From NCBI RefSeq assembly GCF_019916025.1, contig NZ_CP079737.1, positions 2,914,001 to 2,978,000 on the forward strand: 64,000 bases of DNA. The letters are read 5' to 3'. Source of the stretch: Paraclostridium bifermentans (GTDB lineage Bacteria > Bacillota > Clostridia > Peptostreptococcales > Peptostreptococcaceae). The translations under genes were made by a program, and so were the position numbers. Shown one piece after another: positions 34,219 through 42,951 of this stretch; positions within the stretch are counted from its first letter, which is position 1; every line of letters begins with the position of its first letter. Under the pieces are notes generated by a model. The model did not search any database. It was not told the origin of the DNA and saw nothing but the letters and a program-made list of their open reading frames with translations.

Positions 34219-35577
34219 TTAATTTTTCTTATATAATTTTACAATTGTTTCAACATGAGGAGTATTTGGGAACATGTCCATGCATTTAACCTTTTCTACC
34301 TCATATCCATATTTTTTAAACTCTACTAAGTCTAATACTAAAGTTTTTGGATTACAAGATATATAAACTATTTCTTTAGAATCAAATTTTGATATATCTC
34401 TTATAGCATCTTTATGAACTCCTGGTCTTGGTGGATCTACTATTATTATATCTGGCTTAGCTTTTAATTTATTAACTGTTTTAGCTACATCACCTGCTAT
34501 AAATTCACAATTTGTTAAGTTGTTTAACTTTGCATTTTTATTTGCAGCTTCAACAGCTTCCTCTATAATCTCTATACCATAAACTTTTTTAGCTTTCTCA
34601 GCCATAACTTGTCCTATTGTTCCAGTCCCACTATATAAGTCAAATACTACTTTATCATTATGTTCCCCGACAAACTCTCTAGCTATTTTGTATAATTCTT
34701 CAGCACCTTTAGTGTTTGTTTGGAAGAATGAGAATGGAGATATTTTAAATTTAAGACCTAAAAGTTCCTCTTGTATATAATCTCTTCCATGTAAAACTAT
34801 TAGTTCATCGCAATTAACTGCATCTGCTAACCCGTCATTTATTGTGTGTAATATACTTACTAAATCAGCTTTTAAGTCTAAGTTTAGAAGCATATCTTTA
34901 TATTCTGTCATGTCGAAATCTTCTTGAGATGATGTAACGATGTTAACCATCATTTCATTTGTGTTTATACCTTTTCTTACTACAAGATTTCTTAAATAAC
35001 CTTTATGACTCATGTTTCTGTAATAAGGTGTATTCTTTTCGTTAAAATATTCTACTGTAGATGTTAAAACATTTATAAAGTCATTGTCTACTAAAAAACA
35101 TCCATCAACAGTTAAAATATCAATATGCTTTCCTTTTTTGTGTAATCCTAAAGTTAATGGTCCATCTTTCATTTCATCCCCGAAAGTATACTCCATTTTG
35201 TTTCTATATTCTTTAGTTTGAGGGCTTTGCTCGATACCTTGGAAGTTAAATCCAAATATATCTTGCTCTAAAAATAAATCCATTACTTGTCTTTCTTTTA
35301 TTTCTAATTGTTTTTCATAAGGTACAGATAAAATACTACATCCACCACATACGTTAAAATGCTTGCATGGTGTTTCAGTCTCTAGTGGTGAACTTTCTAA
35401 AAGTTCCATCATTTTTACTTCCGCTTTTCCACTTTTAGTTTTTTTAACTGAAGCCTTAACTTTTTGTCCAGTTATGCCGCCTTTCATATATATGTCTCTA
35501 TTTCCTAAACGACTTACTGACGTTCCTCCAAATTCCATTTTATCTATCTCAAATTCTATGATATCTCTTCTTTTCAC
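34219..35577 (-). CDS. RlmCD/RlmD-like rRNA (uracil-C5)-methyltransferase
   Basis: A 452-residue RumA/TrmA-family enzyme that methylates uracil C5 in 23S rRNA (or tRNA) with SAM. Order: TRAM domain (1-60), Fe-S motif C-x5-C-x2-C (CKHFNVCGGC) with a further Cys later (DGCFL), then the Rossmann methyltransferase domain with FSFFQTN, DLYSGTGTIG and the catalytic loop VDPPRPG and YISCNPKTL (nucleophile Cys). Starts with GTG 35577, 8 bases after GGAGG. It is followed upstream by an rsuA-like gene, so rRNA modification genes cluster. Exact uridine target cannot be read from sequence. Confidence 0.9.
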   Translation of the reverse strand: MKRRDIIEFEIDKMEFGGTSVSRLGNRDIYMKGGITGQKVKASVKKTKSGKAEVKMMELLESSPLETETPCKHFNVCGGCSILSVPYEKQLEIKERQVMDLFLEQDIFGFNFQGIEQSPQTKEYRNKMEYTFGDEMKDGPLTLGLHKKGKHIDILTVDGCFLVDNDFINVLTSTVEYFNEKNTPYYRNMSHKGYLRNLVVRKGINTNEMMVNIVTSSQEDFDMTEYKDMLLNLDLKADLVSILHTINDGLADAVNCDELIVLHGRDYIQEELLGLKFKISPFSFFQTNTKGAEELYKIAREFVGEHNDKVVFDLYSGTGTIGQVMAEKAKKVYGIEIIEEAVEAANKNAKLNNLTNCEFIAGDVAKTVNKLKAKPDIIIVDPPRPGVHKDAIRDISKFDSKEIVYISCNPKTLVLDLVEFKKYGYEVEKVKCMDMFPNTPHVETIVKLYKKN

Positions 35578-35600
35578 TCTTTAATCCTCCGTATACAAAA

Positions 35601-36323
35601 TTATCTTTCTTCTATTAATTTAACTTCTTCTTCTGTTAATTCTCTATATTCTCCCAACTCTAAACTTTCATCTAAATTTAGTTTTCCCATAGAAAGTCTC
35701 TTTAAGTACGTAACTTTTTTGTCTACACTTTCAAACATCCTTTTTACTTGATGAAACTTGCCTTCATGTATAGTAAGTTCTATTTTAGATACGTCTCCGC
35801 TTTCAAGAATAATAAGTTCTGCTGGCATAGTTTTATAGCCATCATCTAATATTACGCCTTCTTTAAAAGCTTTTATATCATCTTCTGTTACAACTCCATC
35901 AATTTCTGCAAAGTAAGTTTTAGGAACATGACTCTTTGGTGATAAAACCCTATGTGATAATTGTCCATCATTAGTTAATACTAATAACCCCTCAGTATCC
36001 TTGTCTAACCTTCCTACTGGAAACGGTTCAAATGCTAATGATTTCTTATCTATTAAATCTAAAACTATAGGATCATGTTTATCAAAAGTAGCTGATATAT
36101 ATCCATCTGGTTTGTTTAACATTAAGTATATAAATTCTTTATATTCTATAGTTTCTCCATCAAAATTTATGATATCTTTATCCGTATCAACTTGAAGACC
36201 CGGGTTATTTTCTATTTTACCATTTACTTTAACTAGTCCGTTTTTGCAATCTCTCTTTATTTCAGCTCTACTTCCATAGCCTAGGTTAGAAAGTACTTTA
36301 TCTAATCGTTGTTTTTTAGCCAT
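35601..36323 (-). CDS. rsuA: 16S rRNA pseudouridine(516) synthase-like RsuA
   Basis: A 240-residue pseudouridine synthase. Residues 1-60 form an S4 RNA-binding domain (RLDKVLSNLGYGSRAEIKRDCKNG); the catalytic motif is GRLDKDTEGLLVLTNDG, with the essential Asp in RLDKDT; C-terminal ITIHEGKFHQVKRMF type motif (LTIHEGKFHQVKRMFESV) is intact. The family isomerises U516 of 16S rRNA. It precedes the methyltransferase gene by 23 bases and follows a DUF1904 gene by 15, indicating one operon. Confidence 0.93.
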   Translation of the reverse strand: MAKKQRLDKVLSNLGYGSRAEIKRDCKNGLVKVNGKIENNPGLQVDTDKDIINFDGETIEYKEFIYLMLNKPDGYISATFDKHDPIVLDLIDKKSLAFEPFPVGRLDKDTEGLLVLTNDGQLSHRVLSPKSHVPKTYFAEIDGVVTEDDIKAFKEGVILDDGYKTMPAELIILESGDVSKIELTIHEGKFHQVKRMFESVDKKVTYLKRLSMGKLNLDESLELGEYRELTEEEVKLIEER

Positions 36324-36338
36324 AATCTGTACCTTCCT

Positions 36339-36668
36339 TTAAAAATGTTCTCCATTTTCATAATACTTTTCTTTCTCAAAAACTGTAAAAGCTAAATCCA
36401 TACTTTCTACATCTAAATTATTTCTTATACTATCAGTTATAATTTTAGCAACTACATCTTGAACTTCCTGTCCTCTATCAAACCATGCAACTTCTACAAA
36501 AGGGTATATATCTGCAATCTTCCCATCTCTTATAGCAACTGACTTTATACACTCTATTTCAAAATAATCTCTTGGACATTTAACTGCTTCAACTAATTTA
36601 TCTATCATATTCTCGCTTATTTTACATACATCAGTTTCATTTATTCCTCTTATTTTTATTTGTGGCAT
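36339..36668 (-). CDS. DUF1904 family protein
   Basis: A 109-residue protein (MPQIKIRGINETDVCKISE ... PFVEVAWFDRGQEVQDVVAKIIT) of the tautomerase-like DUF1904 family found in Firmicutes. The start at the second ATG gives an N-terminal Pro after Met, as in the tautomerase superfamily, and AAAGGA lies 10 bases upstream; the longer start at 36701 would bury that proline. A tautomerase activity is only suggested by the fold. Operon with rsuA and the methyltransferase. Confidence 0.8.
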   Translation of the reverse strand: MPQIKIRGINETDVCKISENMIDKLVEAVKCPRDYFEIECIKSVAIRDGKIADIYPFVEVAWFDRGQEVQDVVAKIITDSIRNNLDVESMDLAFTVFEKEKYYENGEHF

Positions 36669-36770
36669 CCCATTTCCATCCTTTCTTTTATTTTTATTCA
36701 TCTTATTTTATAGGTATTATTATACTTTTAATTTTTCATTATTACAATTTATATTCTTTTACATTAAAAT

Positions 36771-36806
36771 GGGGGTGTCTTAAATGTTTTTATTTAAGGC
36801 ATCCCC
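36771..36806 (-). terminator. hairpin/terminator after the 36.8 kb hypothetical gene
   Basis: GGGGGTGTCTTAAAT / ATTTAAGGCATCCCC, 6-base loop; the minus-strand tail ATTTTAA is a short U-run. Confidence 0.7.
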
Positions 36807-36816
36807 AAAACTATTT

Positions 36817-37302
36817 TTAGCTATAAAATTTAGAATCTCCATTTAATTGTTTTTTTCCTATTAAATCAGTCAAGCTAGTAAGTGATGCAATGCTTATATC
36901 TTTAAAGCTTATTACAAACACCAACTTAAAATCTGTAAATGTTTCATCTATACTATACACATTAAAAAAGCATCTTATATCATCATTTAAATACTGTTCT
37001 CTTAAATCCGACTCAATTTCATCTGTAATATCTTTTACAAAAGCTCTTACATCTTCAAATAATATTTGAAATTCTTCTACAGTAGCTTCTTCACCTAGCT
37101 CTTCAAGTAGTTCATTAATCTCTTCTACTGAAAACATACTATCATCTAACTGACAATCAAATGCCATTATGCTGTCTTCTTTTATATCTTTAGATATATC
37201 TTGAACACTAATAAAGTCTTCACGTTCACTTAACATGTGTTTTATATCTTTACTTTTTATACTTATTGTTTGTTTTTTATTATTTATTTTAACTTCTAAC
37301 AA
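36817..37302 (-). CDS. hypothetical acidic protein
   Basis: 161 residues, no membrane segment or signal peptide, strongly acidic in the middle (SVEEINELLEELGEEATVEEF). The C-terminus has two hydrophobic strands (FFNVYSIDETFTDFKLVFVISF). I do not recognise the family. It uses a TTG start (37302) after a G-rich site, with no ATG near. It sits between the nucleotidase gene and DUF1904, 23 bases from the former's stop codon, so it is probably co-transcribed with the nucleotidase gene. Confidence 0.65.
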   Translation of the reverse strand: MLEVKINNKKQTISIKSKDIKHMLSEREDFISVQDISKDIKEDSIMAFDCQLDDSMFSVEEINELLEELGEEATVEEFQILFEDVRAFVKDITDEIESDLREQYLNDDIRCFFNVYSIDETFTDFKLVFVISFKDISIASLTSLTDLIGKKQLNGDSKFYS

Positions 37303-37325
37303 CTATCTAGCCCCCCACTTTAAGT

Positions 37326-37886
37326 TTATTGGAGACTTAATATAAATGCCTTTATATCATCCCAATTTTTTACTCTTATTATATTTTCATTTTCAATATT
37401 CTTGTTATAATTATTGTCTAATAATAATACAGTTAATCCTTCAGATGCCAATTGTTCAGCATTACTTGGATTATCTTCTATAAATATATTACATTCTAAT
37501 TCTTTTGCTTTACTAACTTTGTAATCACTTCCTAATAAGTGTACATCTATATATCCTAAATCATTATCAGATAGCCATCCTGTAGTTATATCCTTCAATA
37601 TCTCACTTCTAGCTGTAACAAAGTACAAATTATGATTTTCATTTAATTCCTTTATAACTTCTTTAGCTCCATCTACAACATTAGCTTCTTTGTAAGCATG
37701 TATGAAATCAGTGTGGAATGATTGTAATAAATCATCTAGTTCAACTTGATATAATTCTTCTAACTTATGTGTTACACAATCTTCTTCTGTTATTTTTTTA
37801 TTGTACATATCATTTAAGTACGGAATAAAATGATATGGATTAGTTATCGTTCCATCTATATCTATGCATATATTTAACTTTCCCAT
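37326..37886 (-). CDS. HAD-family 5'-nucleotidase-like protein (YqfW/NT5C type)
   Basis: A 186-residue HAD phosphatase. Motif I is CIDIDGTIT (Asp nucleophile and acid/base), motif II YFVTARS, motif III region YKVSKAKELECNIFIEDNPSNA with the metal-binding Asp. The arrangement matches the deoxyribonucleotidase type C family, with a likely role in nucleotide or cofactor monophosphate dephosphorylation. Start ATG 37886 has GGAGG 5 bases upstream. A good promoter lies 40 bases upstream, and a copy of the palindromic repeat lies beyond it. Confidence 0.85.
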   Translation of the reverse strand: MGKLNICIDIDGTITNPYHFIPYLNDMYNKKITEEDCVTHKLEELYQVELDDLLQSFHTDFIHAYKEANVVDGAKEVIKELNENHNLYFVTARSEILKDITTGWLSDNDLGYIDVHLLGSDYKVSKAKELECNIFIEDNPSNAEQLASEGLTVLLLDNNYNKNIENENIIRVKNWDDIKAFILSLQ

Positions 37887-37927
37887 TTTTACCTCCAAAT
37901 AAAACTTTATATTATTGTAGTTAACAC

Positions 37928-37956
37928 ATTATAACATACTAGATATTATAAATCAA
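37928..37956 (-). promoter_or_regulatory. promoter of HAD nucleotidase gene
   Basis: Minus strand TTGATT (37956-37951), 17-base spacer, TATAAT (37933-37928). Confidence 0.75.
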
Positions 37957-38034
37957 AATAACACTATTTAGTATATGTTTGTGTTTTAAAAAAATTCACT
38001 TTGGTTACTTATATGTCTAAATAATCTATACTTC

Positions 38035-38236
38035 TAAGCGTAAAAAATTCACTTCGTTCATATCGCTCAAATTCCATGTCGTCAACGTCCACTCGGTAAA
38101 CTCGTGTCCCGTTACTCAAACGACTTCGTCCGTTGCTCAAAAAGCTTTTTTACGCTCAAAGTATATAATCTTGGTATAAATAACTTTTATAGGTTATCTA
38201 CACTTTTTAGTAAGTATCCTCTTCTTAAGCGTAAAA
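38035..38236. repeat. palindromic intergenic repeat, copy A (expanded)
   Basis: Ends in TAAGCGTAAAAAATTC on the left and TTAAGCGTAAAAAAAG on the right, with an inverted copy TTTTTTACGCTC near 38147-38157. The core CGACTTCGTCCGTTGCTCAA is shared with the copies at 39.9 and 63.8 kb. This copy has about 50 extra bases made of degenerate versions of the same core modules. It lies between the terminator of the 38.3 kb gene and the nucleotidase promoter and explains most of the 400-base gap. Confidence 0.85.
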
Positions 38237-38261
38237 AAAGCTTGTACAATACAAGCTTTTT
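38235..38261 (-). terminator. terminator after the 38.3 kb hypothetical gene
   Basis: AAAAAGCTTGTA-CAA-TACAAGCTTTTT. Its U-run runs straight into the TTTACGCTTAA end of repeat copy A. Confidence 0.9.
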
Positions 38262-38291
38262 ATGTTCTACGTTAAACATTATATCAAATTT

Positions 38292-39083
38292 CTATAAACT
38301 TTTTATTGTATCTACAAAATTTTTAATTTCCTTATCAGATAAGCTAAGATATTCTTTTATCTGACTTATATACTTTAAGTTTTTTGTTTTTAACATTGTT
38401 TGTGCACATTCCATAGCTTTGCCCCTTAAAATATAAGCCTTTTGTACACATATTTTAGAATATTCTAATTGGTTAGTAGCATCTTCATTAGAAAGTTTAG
38501 GCACTTCCATGTCTTCATAAGTTTGCACTACTTCATCACACATTTCTTTAGCATATTCAACATCTTTTTTAGCTTTGTTTATAGTGTTAACATTTATATC
38601 TAAATTTTTAGTATTTGGAAGGCATTCCCTCATAGGTACTAATGCTTTTCTTTCTATTTTATATATTTCACTTTTAAAGTTTTGTACTGTCTCTTTATCA
38701 CTTTTTTGCATAGATACACTATCTACTTCATTTGTATTAGATTCTTCTTTCTTAGAATCATTTTCTGTATTTGATGATTGCTTTTCACTATTTTCAACTT
38801 TCTTAGTTTCTTTTAACTCCGATTGTTTAGCTTCTATTTTTTCATTTCTATATTTGCTTTCTTGGTTATCTTCATACTGTTCATTAAAAGCATAACTTCT
38901 ATATTCTAAAATTTCTTCTATTTTATTTATCGTACTTATATATATGTTACAGATTACTATAACAGTGGCAACTACTACATACATACCTCCATATATACTC
39001 GCCCTTTTAAAATCTTCTTTGTTTTTAAATAAGATCCATAAAGGCAATATATATAAAAGTAAAATTACTAATGCCCATCTCAC
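38292..39083 (-). CDS. hypothetical membrane protein with polar low-complexity linker
   Basis: 263 residues. Two N-terminal membrane helices (WALVILLLYILPLWILF and YGGMYVVVATVIVICNIYIS), then a Glu/Lys/Ser/Asn-rich linker (about 75-135), then a helical domain (INKAKKDVEYAKEMCDEVVQTYEDMEVP ... EYLSLSDKEIKNFVDTIKSL). Not recognised. GTG start 39083 is 8 bases after AAAGGAG. The domain outside or beneath the membrane might bind a partner; nothing in the neighbours (nucleotidase, phosphoesterase) says more. Confidence 0.65.
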   Translation of the reverse strand: MRWALVILLLYILPLWILFKNKEDFKRASIYGGMYVVVATVIVICNIYISTINKIEEILEYRSYAFNEQYEDNQESKYRNEKIEAKQSELKETKKVENSEKQSSNTENDSKKEESNTNEVDSVSMQKSDKETVQNFKSEIYKIERKALVPMRECLPNTKNLDINVNTINKAKKDVEYAKEMCDEVVQTYEDMEVPKLSNEDATNQLEYSKICVQKAYILRGKAMECAQTMLKTKNLKYISQIKEYLSLSDKEIKNFVDTIKSL

Positions 39084-39155
39084 ATTAACAACTCCTTTAC
39101 CTAAAGTTTATATTTCAGGTTTGATATATTAATAGTATTTACCATATTTTATTAA

Positions 39156-39848
39156 TTAATCCATAATTTTTATCAAATTAAAATCTACATAATCACAAGA
39201 TACCAAATTATATTCAACTTCATTTCTAATTCCCTTTAATCCCATTTTAAATGATTCTTTTCCATGTAAATGCCCATATACCACTTTTGCAACTCCGTAA
39301 GACTCATATATTTCTGTAAATAAAGATGGATCTAATTTATCATTAGTCGGTGGGTAATGTGTTATAACTATTATCTTTTTAAATCCAGCCTTCTTAGCTG
39401 CATCTAAAGAAAGTTTTAGTCTATGAGCTTCTCTTTTATAAATTTTTTCATCATCTTCTGTAAATTTAACATCATTAGGGCATATCCATCCTCTAGTTCC
39501 ACAAATTGCATATTCTTCATATTGATAAAAGTTATTTTGTAAGAAACTCATATCATCATATAATTTATTTAATTTTGCTACTGTCGTCCACCAATAATCA
39601 TGGTTTCCTTTTACATATATCTTTTTTCCAGGAAGATTATGTATTATATTTAAATCTTCTTCTGCCTCGTTCATATTTATAGCCCAAGATGTATCTCCAA
39701 CAATTAATACTGTATCTTCTTCATTAACTTTACTTTTCCAACTATTAATTATCTTCTCTTCGTGATTGTCCCAGTTATCTCCAAATATGTTCATAGGCTT
39801 ATTAACAGCAGTTGAAAAATGTAAATCTCCTATTGCATATAAACTCAT
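39156..39848 (-). CDS. metallophosphoesterase
   Basis: A 230-residue calcineurin-like phosphoesterase with the full motif set: GDLHFS (D and H metal ligands), GDTSW, GNHDYWW, ITHYPPT and YGHLHG. It is a soluble, dinuclear metal hydrolase; the natural substrate (nucleotide or small phosphodiester) is not deducible. Normal length for the short YpbG-like clostridial group. Start ATG has AAGGA upstream. Repeat copy B lies just upstream in its promoter region. Confidence 0.9.
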   Translation of the reverse strand: MSLYAIGDLHFSTAVNKPMNIFGDNWDNHEEKIINSWKSKVNEEDTVLIVGDTSWAINMNEAEEDLNIIHNLPGKKIYVKGNHDYWWTTVAKLNKLYDDMSFLQNNFYQYEEYAICGTRGWICPNDVKFTEDDEKIYKREAHRLKLSLDAAKKAGFKKIIVITHYPPTNDKLDPSLFTEIYESYGVAKVVYGHLHGKESFKMGLKGIRNEVEYNLVSCDYVDFNLIKIMD

Positions 39849-39880
39849 GTTAATGTCCTTTCTAAATTATATTTGATTTT

Positions 39881-40030
39881 CTTAAGCGTAAAATTCGCTT
39901 TGCTCATGTCGCTAACGACTTCGTCCGTTGCTCAAAAACTTTTTTACGCTCAAAACATATAATATTGATATAAATAAGTGTTATAGATTTTCCATATATT
40001 TTTAATAATCATAATTTTCTTAAGCGTAAA
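39881..40030. repeat. palindromic intergenic repeat, copy B
   Basis: Starts CTTAAGCGTAAAATTCGCTT and ends TTCTTAAGCGTAAAAAAA; an inverted TTTTTTACGCTC lies at about 39941-39952. The core GTCGCTAACGACTTCGTCCG and the weaker ATATAAATAA...TTATAG tail are shared with copies A and C. Situated between the relQ terminator and the phosphoesterase gene. Confidence 0.85.
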
Positions 40031-40067
40031 AAAAAGAAGCGAGATTACTACCCTCTTCTTTTTTTAT
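40028..40067 (-). terminator. terminator at the end of relQ
   Basis: AAAAAAAGAAGCGAG / CTC-TTCTTTTTTT stem; the relQ stop codon is in the loop and the U-run merges with repeat copy B. Confidence 0.75.
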
Positions 40068-40842
40068 TATACCCTTCTAAAAGGGTATCTATCTCATTTT
40101 TTAAAGCTAGTATTTCAGTTATATCTCTTTCCGTATCAATCCTATCTAATCTTCTTTGATATACTATAGCTTTATGAGTTTCACCTAAATCGTAAAGCTC
40201 TTGTATTTTTCCTAAAACATCTCTAACCGTTATAGATTTAACTTGATACATAACTTGAGCTTTCATTATATGCTCTCTAATTTCGCTCATCTCTTGATCT
40301 AGTAAAAATGCTGCATCAGCCGCTCTTCTCAATCTCATAGCTAAATCCTCTGGTATATAGTGTTCATATTTATATTTTAAAGAATGCTCTATCGTAGCCC
40401 AAAAGTTCATAGCTAGAGTTCTTATTTGAATTTCACATAGAATTTCTTTATATCCTAACGCAGTGTTTATAGGATATCTTATTATTACGTGGTAACTTCT
40501 ATATCCACTATCTTTAAAGTTTTCAATATAATCCTTTTCGTAGACTATCTCCATATCATTTCTTGATTTTATAAGATCTACTATAGTATATATATCTTCA
40601 ACGAATTGGCACATTATCCTTATTCCAGCTATATCTTCCATATCTTCCAAATTAGCAATATCTAGCCTCTTTGCTTTTGATATTATAGATGAAATTTTTT
40701 TAGTTCTTCCTGTTACAAACTCTATAGGAGAATACTCTCCTCTTTTTAGAAACTCTTTTCTTGTATTTTTAAATTTAACTTTCAGTTCTTCCACAGCGTG
40801 TTCATAAGGAACAAGTATCTTATCCCACTTTTCGTATTCCAT
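40048..40842 (-). CDS. relQ: small alarmone synthetase (RelQ/YjbM type GTP pyrophosphokinase)
   Basis: 264 residues with a single RelA_SpoT synthetase domain and no hydrolase, TGS or ACT domain. Motifs: GRTKKISSIISK, EDIAGIRIMCQF, DSGYRSYHVIIRYP, EIQIRTLAMNFWATIEHSLKYKY. It makes (p)ppGpp from GTP/GDP and ATP in response to stress, independently of the ribosome. The C-terminal helices would make the tetramer. It follows the MBL gene by 58 bases and may be read with it. Start ATG has AAAGGGTGA. Confidence 0.93.
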   Translation of the reverse strand: MEYEKWDKILVPYEHAVEELKVKFKNTRKEFLKRGEYSPIEFVTGRTKKISSIISKAKRLDIANLEDMEDIAGIRIMCQFVEDIYTIVDLIKSRNDMEIVYEKDYIENFKDSGYRSYHVIIRYPINTALGYKEILCEIQIRTLAMNFWATIEHSLKYKYEHYIPEDLAMRLRRAADAAFLLDQEMSEIREHIMKAQVMYQVKSITVRDVLGKIQELYDLGETHKAIVYQRRLDRIDTERDITEILALKNEIDTLLEGYNKKRRG

Positions 40843-40900
40843 TATTTCTCACCCTTTATTTTCAGATTTGTCAACTTCTATATTTTAACATAAATTATAT

Positions 40901-41806
40901 TCATTTTGTATAATAAAGAACATCTCCATCTTCTATAAAATATTTAATTTCACCTAATTTATTTAGGTAACTTATCATTCCAACCAACGTTGACTTAAAG
41001 AAGTGATATTCCTTGTAATTATAACTTAAATTATTTTCATTCAATATAATTTTCAAAATAGACTCTAAGCTTGTAGGCTCTTTCATTATATTTCTTATTT
41101 GATTTAAATATTTATTTACTGACTCTCTATGTTTATTTAATAAGTCTAATGTTTCAAATTTATCTAACTCTTTTTTACAATGACCCAACACAGCATATTC
41201 AAAGTCTATTGTCTGTAATAAATCCAATGAATTTAAATATGCTTCTACATCAAATATGAATAATAAATCAAACTTATATAAAAGTTCCTCGCCTACCAGC
41301 ATGTCTCCTAAAAAAAGTACCTTGTCTTTAGTTAGCACTCCTATTGAACCAGCTGTATGGCCTTTTAAATCAATTATTTCTATATATTCGCCATTTATAT
41401 GTAATTTTCCTGGTTTTATGGTCCTATCTATACTTACATTTTTCATATTTTTACTCATTAATATATTATCAAAAAATTCATTAGTATTTCCACCCATTAT
41501 ATATGTAGAAAATAAGATAGGATTATCTATATACAACTTTGAATAGAAACTAGACATATTTACTAAATTAGGGTATTTTTCTTTAAATTGATATCCCGCT
41601 CCATAGTGATCATTGTGTTCATGCGTATTTATCATCCATTTTATGGTTATTCCTTCTTTTTCTAAATCTCTAATTATATTTCTAGGTCTAACACCTGGAA
41701 GCCCTGGATCTATAATCAAAGCACTTTTGTCACTAAACACATAAACCCCAGTGTTTGTTCCTCCTCTTATGTAAAAAGAGTTTCCTTTTATATTTTTAAA
41801 TCTCAT
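40901..41806 (-). CDS. MBL-fold metallohydrolase
   Basis: 301 residues. The metallo-beta-lactamase motif NTHEHNDHYGAG is followed by LKGHTAGSIGV and LFLGDML, then AVLGHCKKEL, giving the complete two-metal set. The C-terminal 70 residues (KEPTSLESILKIILNENNLSYNYKEYHFF) look like a winged-helix-type extension. A glyoxalase II/hydrolase function is possible; substrate not assignable. ATG 41806 has AAGGTGA upstream and lies 10 bases past the stop of the YkgJ-like gene. Confidence 0.88.
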   Translation of the reverse strand: MRFKNIKGNSFYIRGGTNTGVYVFSDKSALIIDPGLPGVRPRNIIRDLEKEGITIKWMINTHEHNDHYGAGYQFKEKYPNLVNMSSFYSKLYIDNPILFSTYIMGGNTNEFFDNILMSKNMKNVSIDRTIKPGKLHINGEYIEIIDLKGHTAGSIGVLTKDKVLFLGDMLVGEELLYKFDLLFIFDVEAYLNSLDLLQTIDFEYAVLGHCKKELDKFETLDLLNKHRESVNKYLNQIRNIMKEPTSLESILKIILNENNLSYNYKEYHFFKSTLVGMISYLNKLGEIKYFIEDGDVLYYTK

Positions 41807-41816
41807 TAGAATCACC

Positions 41817-42545
41817 TTACAATACTATTGTTTTTAATCTATCTAAAGCACACTTTCTTACGCTCTCATCTTTTGATACTCTTATTTTTATATTATAAGC
41901 TGTATCTTCGTATAATAATGATTCTATAAAATACTCTACGATACCTCTATCCTTGAATTCTATATTCATTATTCCTTTTGAATAAATTTTCGAATCTAAT
42001 ACCATCATAGAATCTGCAAAGTTAAGTCTTTCATCTTTTCTCAAATATCTATTGTTTGGTTTAAATGATTCACAGTAATTTATTTTAAAATTCACAACAT
42101 CATTATTAATTTCAAATTTATATTTATCTTTTATTAAAGATGCATACTCTTTATTTCTATTACTTATATTTTCTAAGTTTGAGTTATAGTCTTCTTTTGT
42201 CCAGTGTCCATATATTCTGCAATTTAAAGGTCTCACTTCATAAATTAAGCATCTATTATTTTCATCTTTAAATGGACAAGGACTCTTTTTTAAATATTCT
42301 AAGAAATAATAATCTATAACCTTACTCAAACATTTTTTTCTTAAATCTTCATCAAGGCTTAAATAATGGTATATATTTATAAATTCAATTAAATTTATAC
42401 CTACTGATTCCATACAACAATTACCACACCCTGTACAATTTCCATTAGGTACAGATTCATATACTTTATTTAACTCATCTATTAACTTATTTTCTTTTGC
42501 AAAATTTATGCTTTTCTCTATATCAATCTTTTTTAGGCTAGCCAT
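41817..42545 (-). CDS. YkgJ family cysteine cluster protein
   Basis: 242 residues with the cysteine motif CTGCGNCC near 37-44, followed by CPFKDENNRCLIYEVRPLNCRIYG, the pattern of YkgJ/UPF0153 proteins thought to bind zinc or Fe-S. Function unknown. First gene of a minus-strand run (ykgJ-like, MBL, relQ) with short gaps. Start ATG has AAGGAG. It is divergent from a small plus-strand gene. Confidence 0.88.
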   Translation of the reverse strand: MASLKKIDIEKSINFAKENKLIDELNKVYESVPNGNCTGCGNCCMESVGINLIEFINIYHYLSLDEDLRKKCLSKVIDYYFLEYLKKSPCPFKDENNRCLIYEVRPLNCRIYGHWTKEDYNSNLENISNRNKEYASLIKDKYKFEINNDVVNFKINYCESFKPNNRYLRKDERLNFADSMMVLDSKIYSKGIMNIEFKDRGIVEYFIESLLYEDTAYNIKIRVSKDESVRKCALDRLKTIVL

Positions 42546-42632
42546 TATTAATACTCCTTGTTATAATTATTAGGTTAATACAAACACTTATTATAACATA
42601 TTTTTTCGAAACTTATTAGGAGGTACTTTTAT

Positions 42633-42881
42633 ATGAATAGATATACAAAAGTTATAAATATGATGGAAAGTTACTATACAAAAGATTATGAAAAGAAGAA
42701 AAAAAACGTAACTAAAGTTAGGGAAGTAAGAGAAGATACTGTTAGAAAATTCTTCTTACAAGGTGATTGCGAAGTTTTAGTAATATTAGAAGATAGCGGC
42801 AGAGAAATACTATTAGATGACTTTTCTTCAGAAGAAGATATAAAGAAATACTTAGGCCCTAAATTTATAAATAAAAAATAA
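42633..42881 (+). CDS. small hypothetical protein
   Basis: 82 residues, highly charged (basic N-terminal half KDYEKKKKNVTKVREVRED, acidic C-terminal half). No membrane segment. AGGAGG lies 9 bases before ATG, and a strong terminator follows 6 bases after the stop, so it is a real gene. I do not recognise the family; the pattern REILLDDFSSEEDIKKYL suggests a small beta/helix fold. Confidence 0.75.
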   Translation: MNRYTKVINMMESYYTKDYEKKKKNVTKVREVREDTVRKFFLQGDCEVLVILEDSGREILLDDFSSEEDIKKYLGPKFINKK

Positions 42882-42887
42882 TTCTTT

Positions 42888-42914
42888 CTCCCTAAAATTT
42901 TAGGGAGTTTTTTT
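42888..42914 (+). terminator. terminator after small hypothetical gene
   Basis: CTCCCTAAAATTTTAGGGAG followed by seven T. Confidence 0.92.
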
Positions 42915-42951
42915 GATTTTTGTGTTATAAAACTCAAAATTGAGGTAATAA

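Noticed and set aside
38041-38160. Short repeated modules suggested a CRISPR array
   Set aside because: Units differ in length and sequence, there are no regular unique spacers, and no cas genes are near; they belong to the palindromic repeat family.
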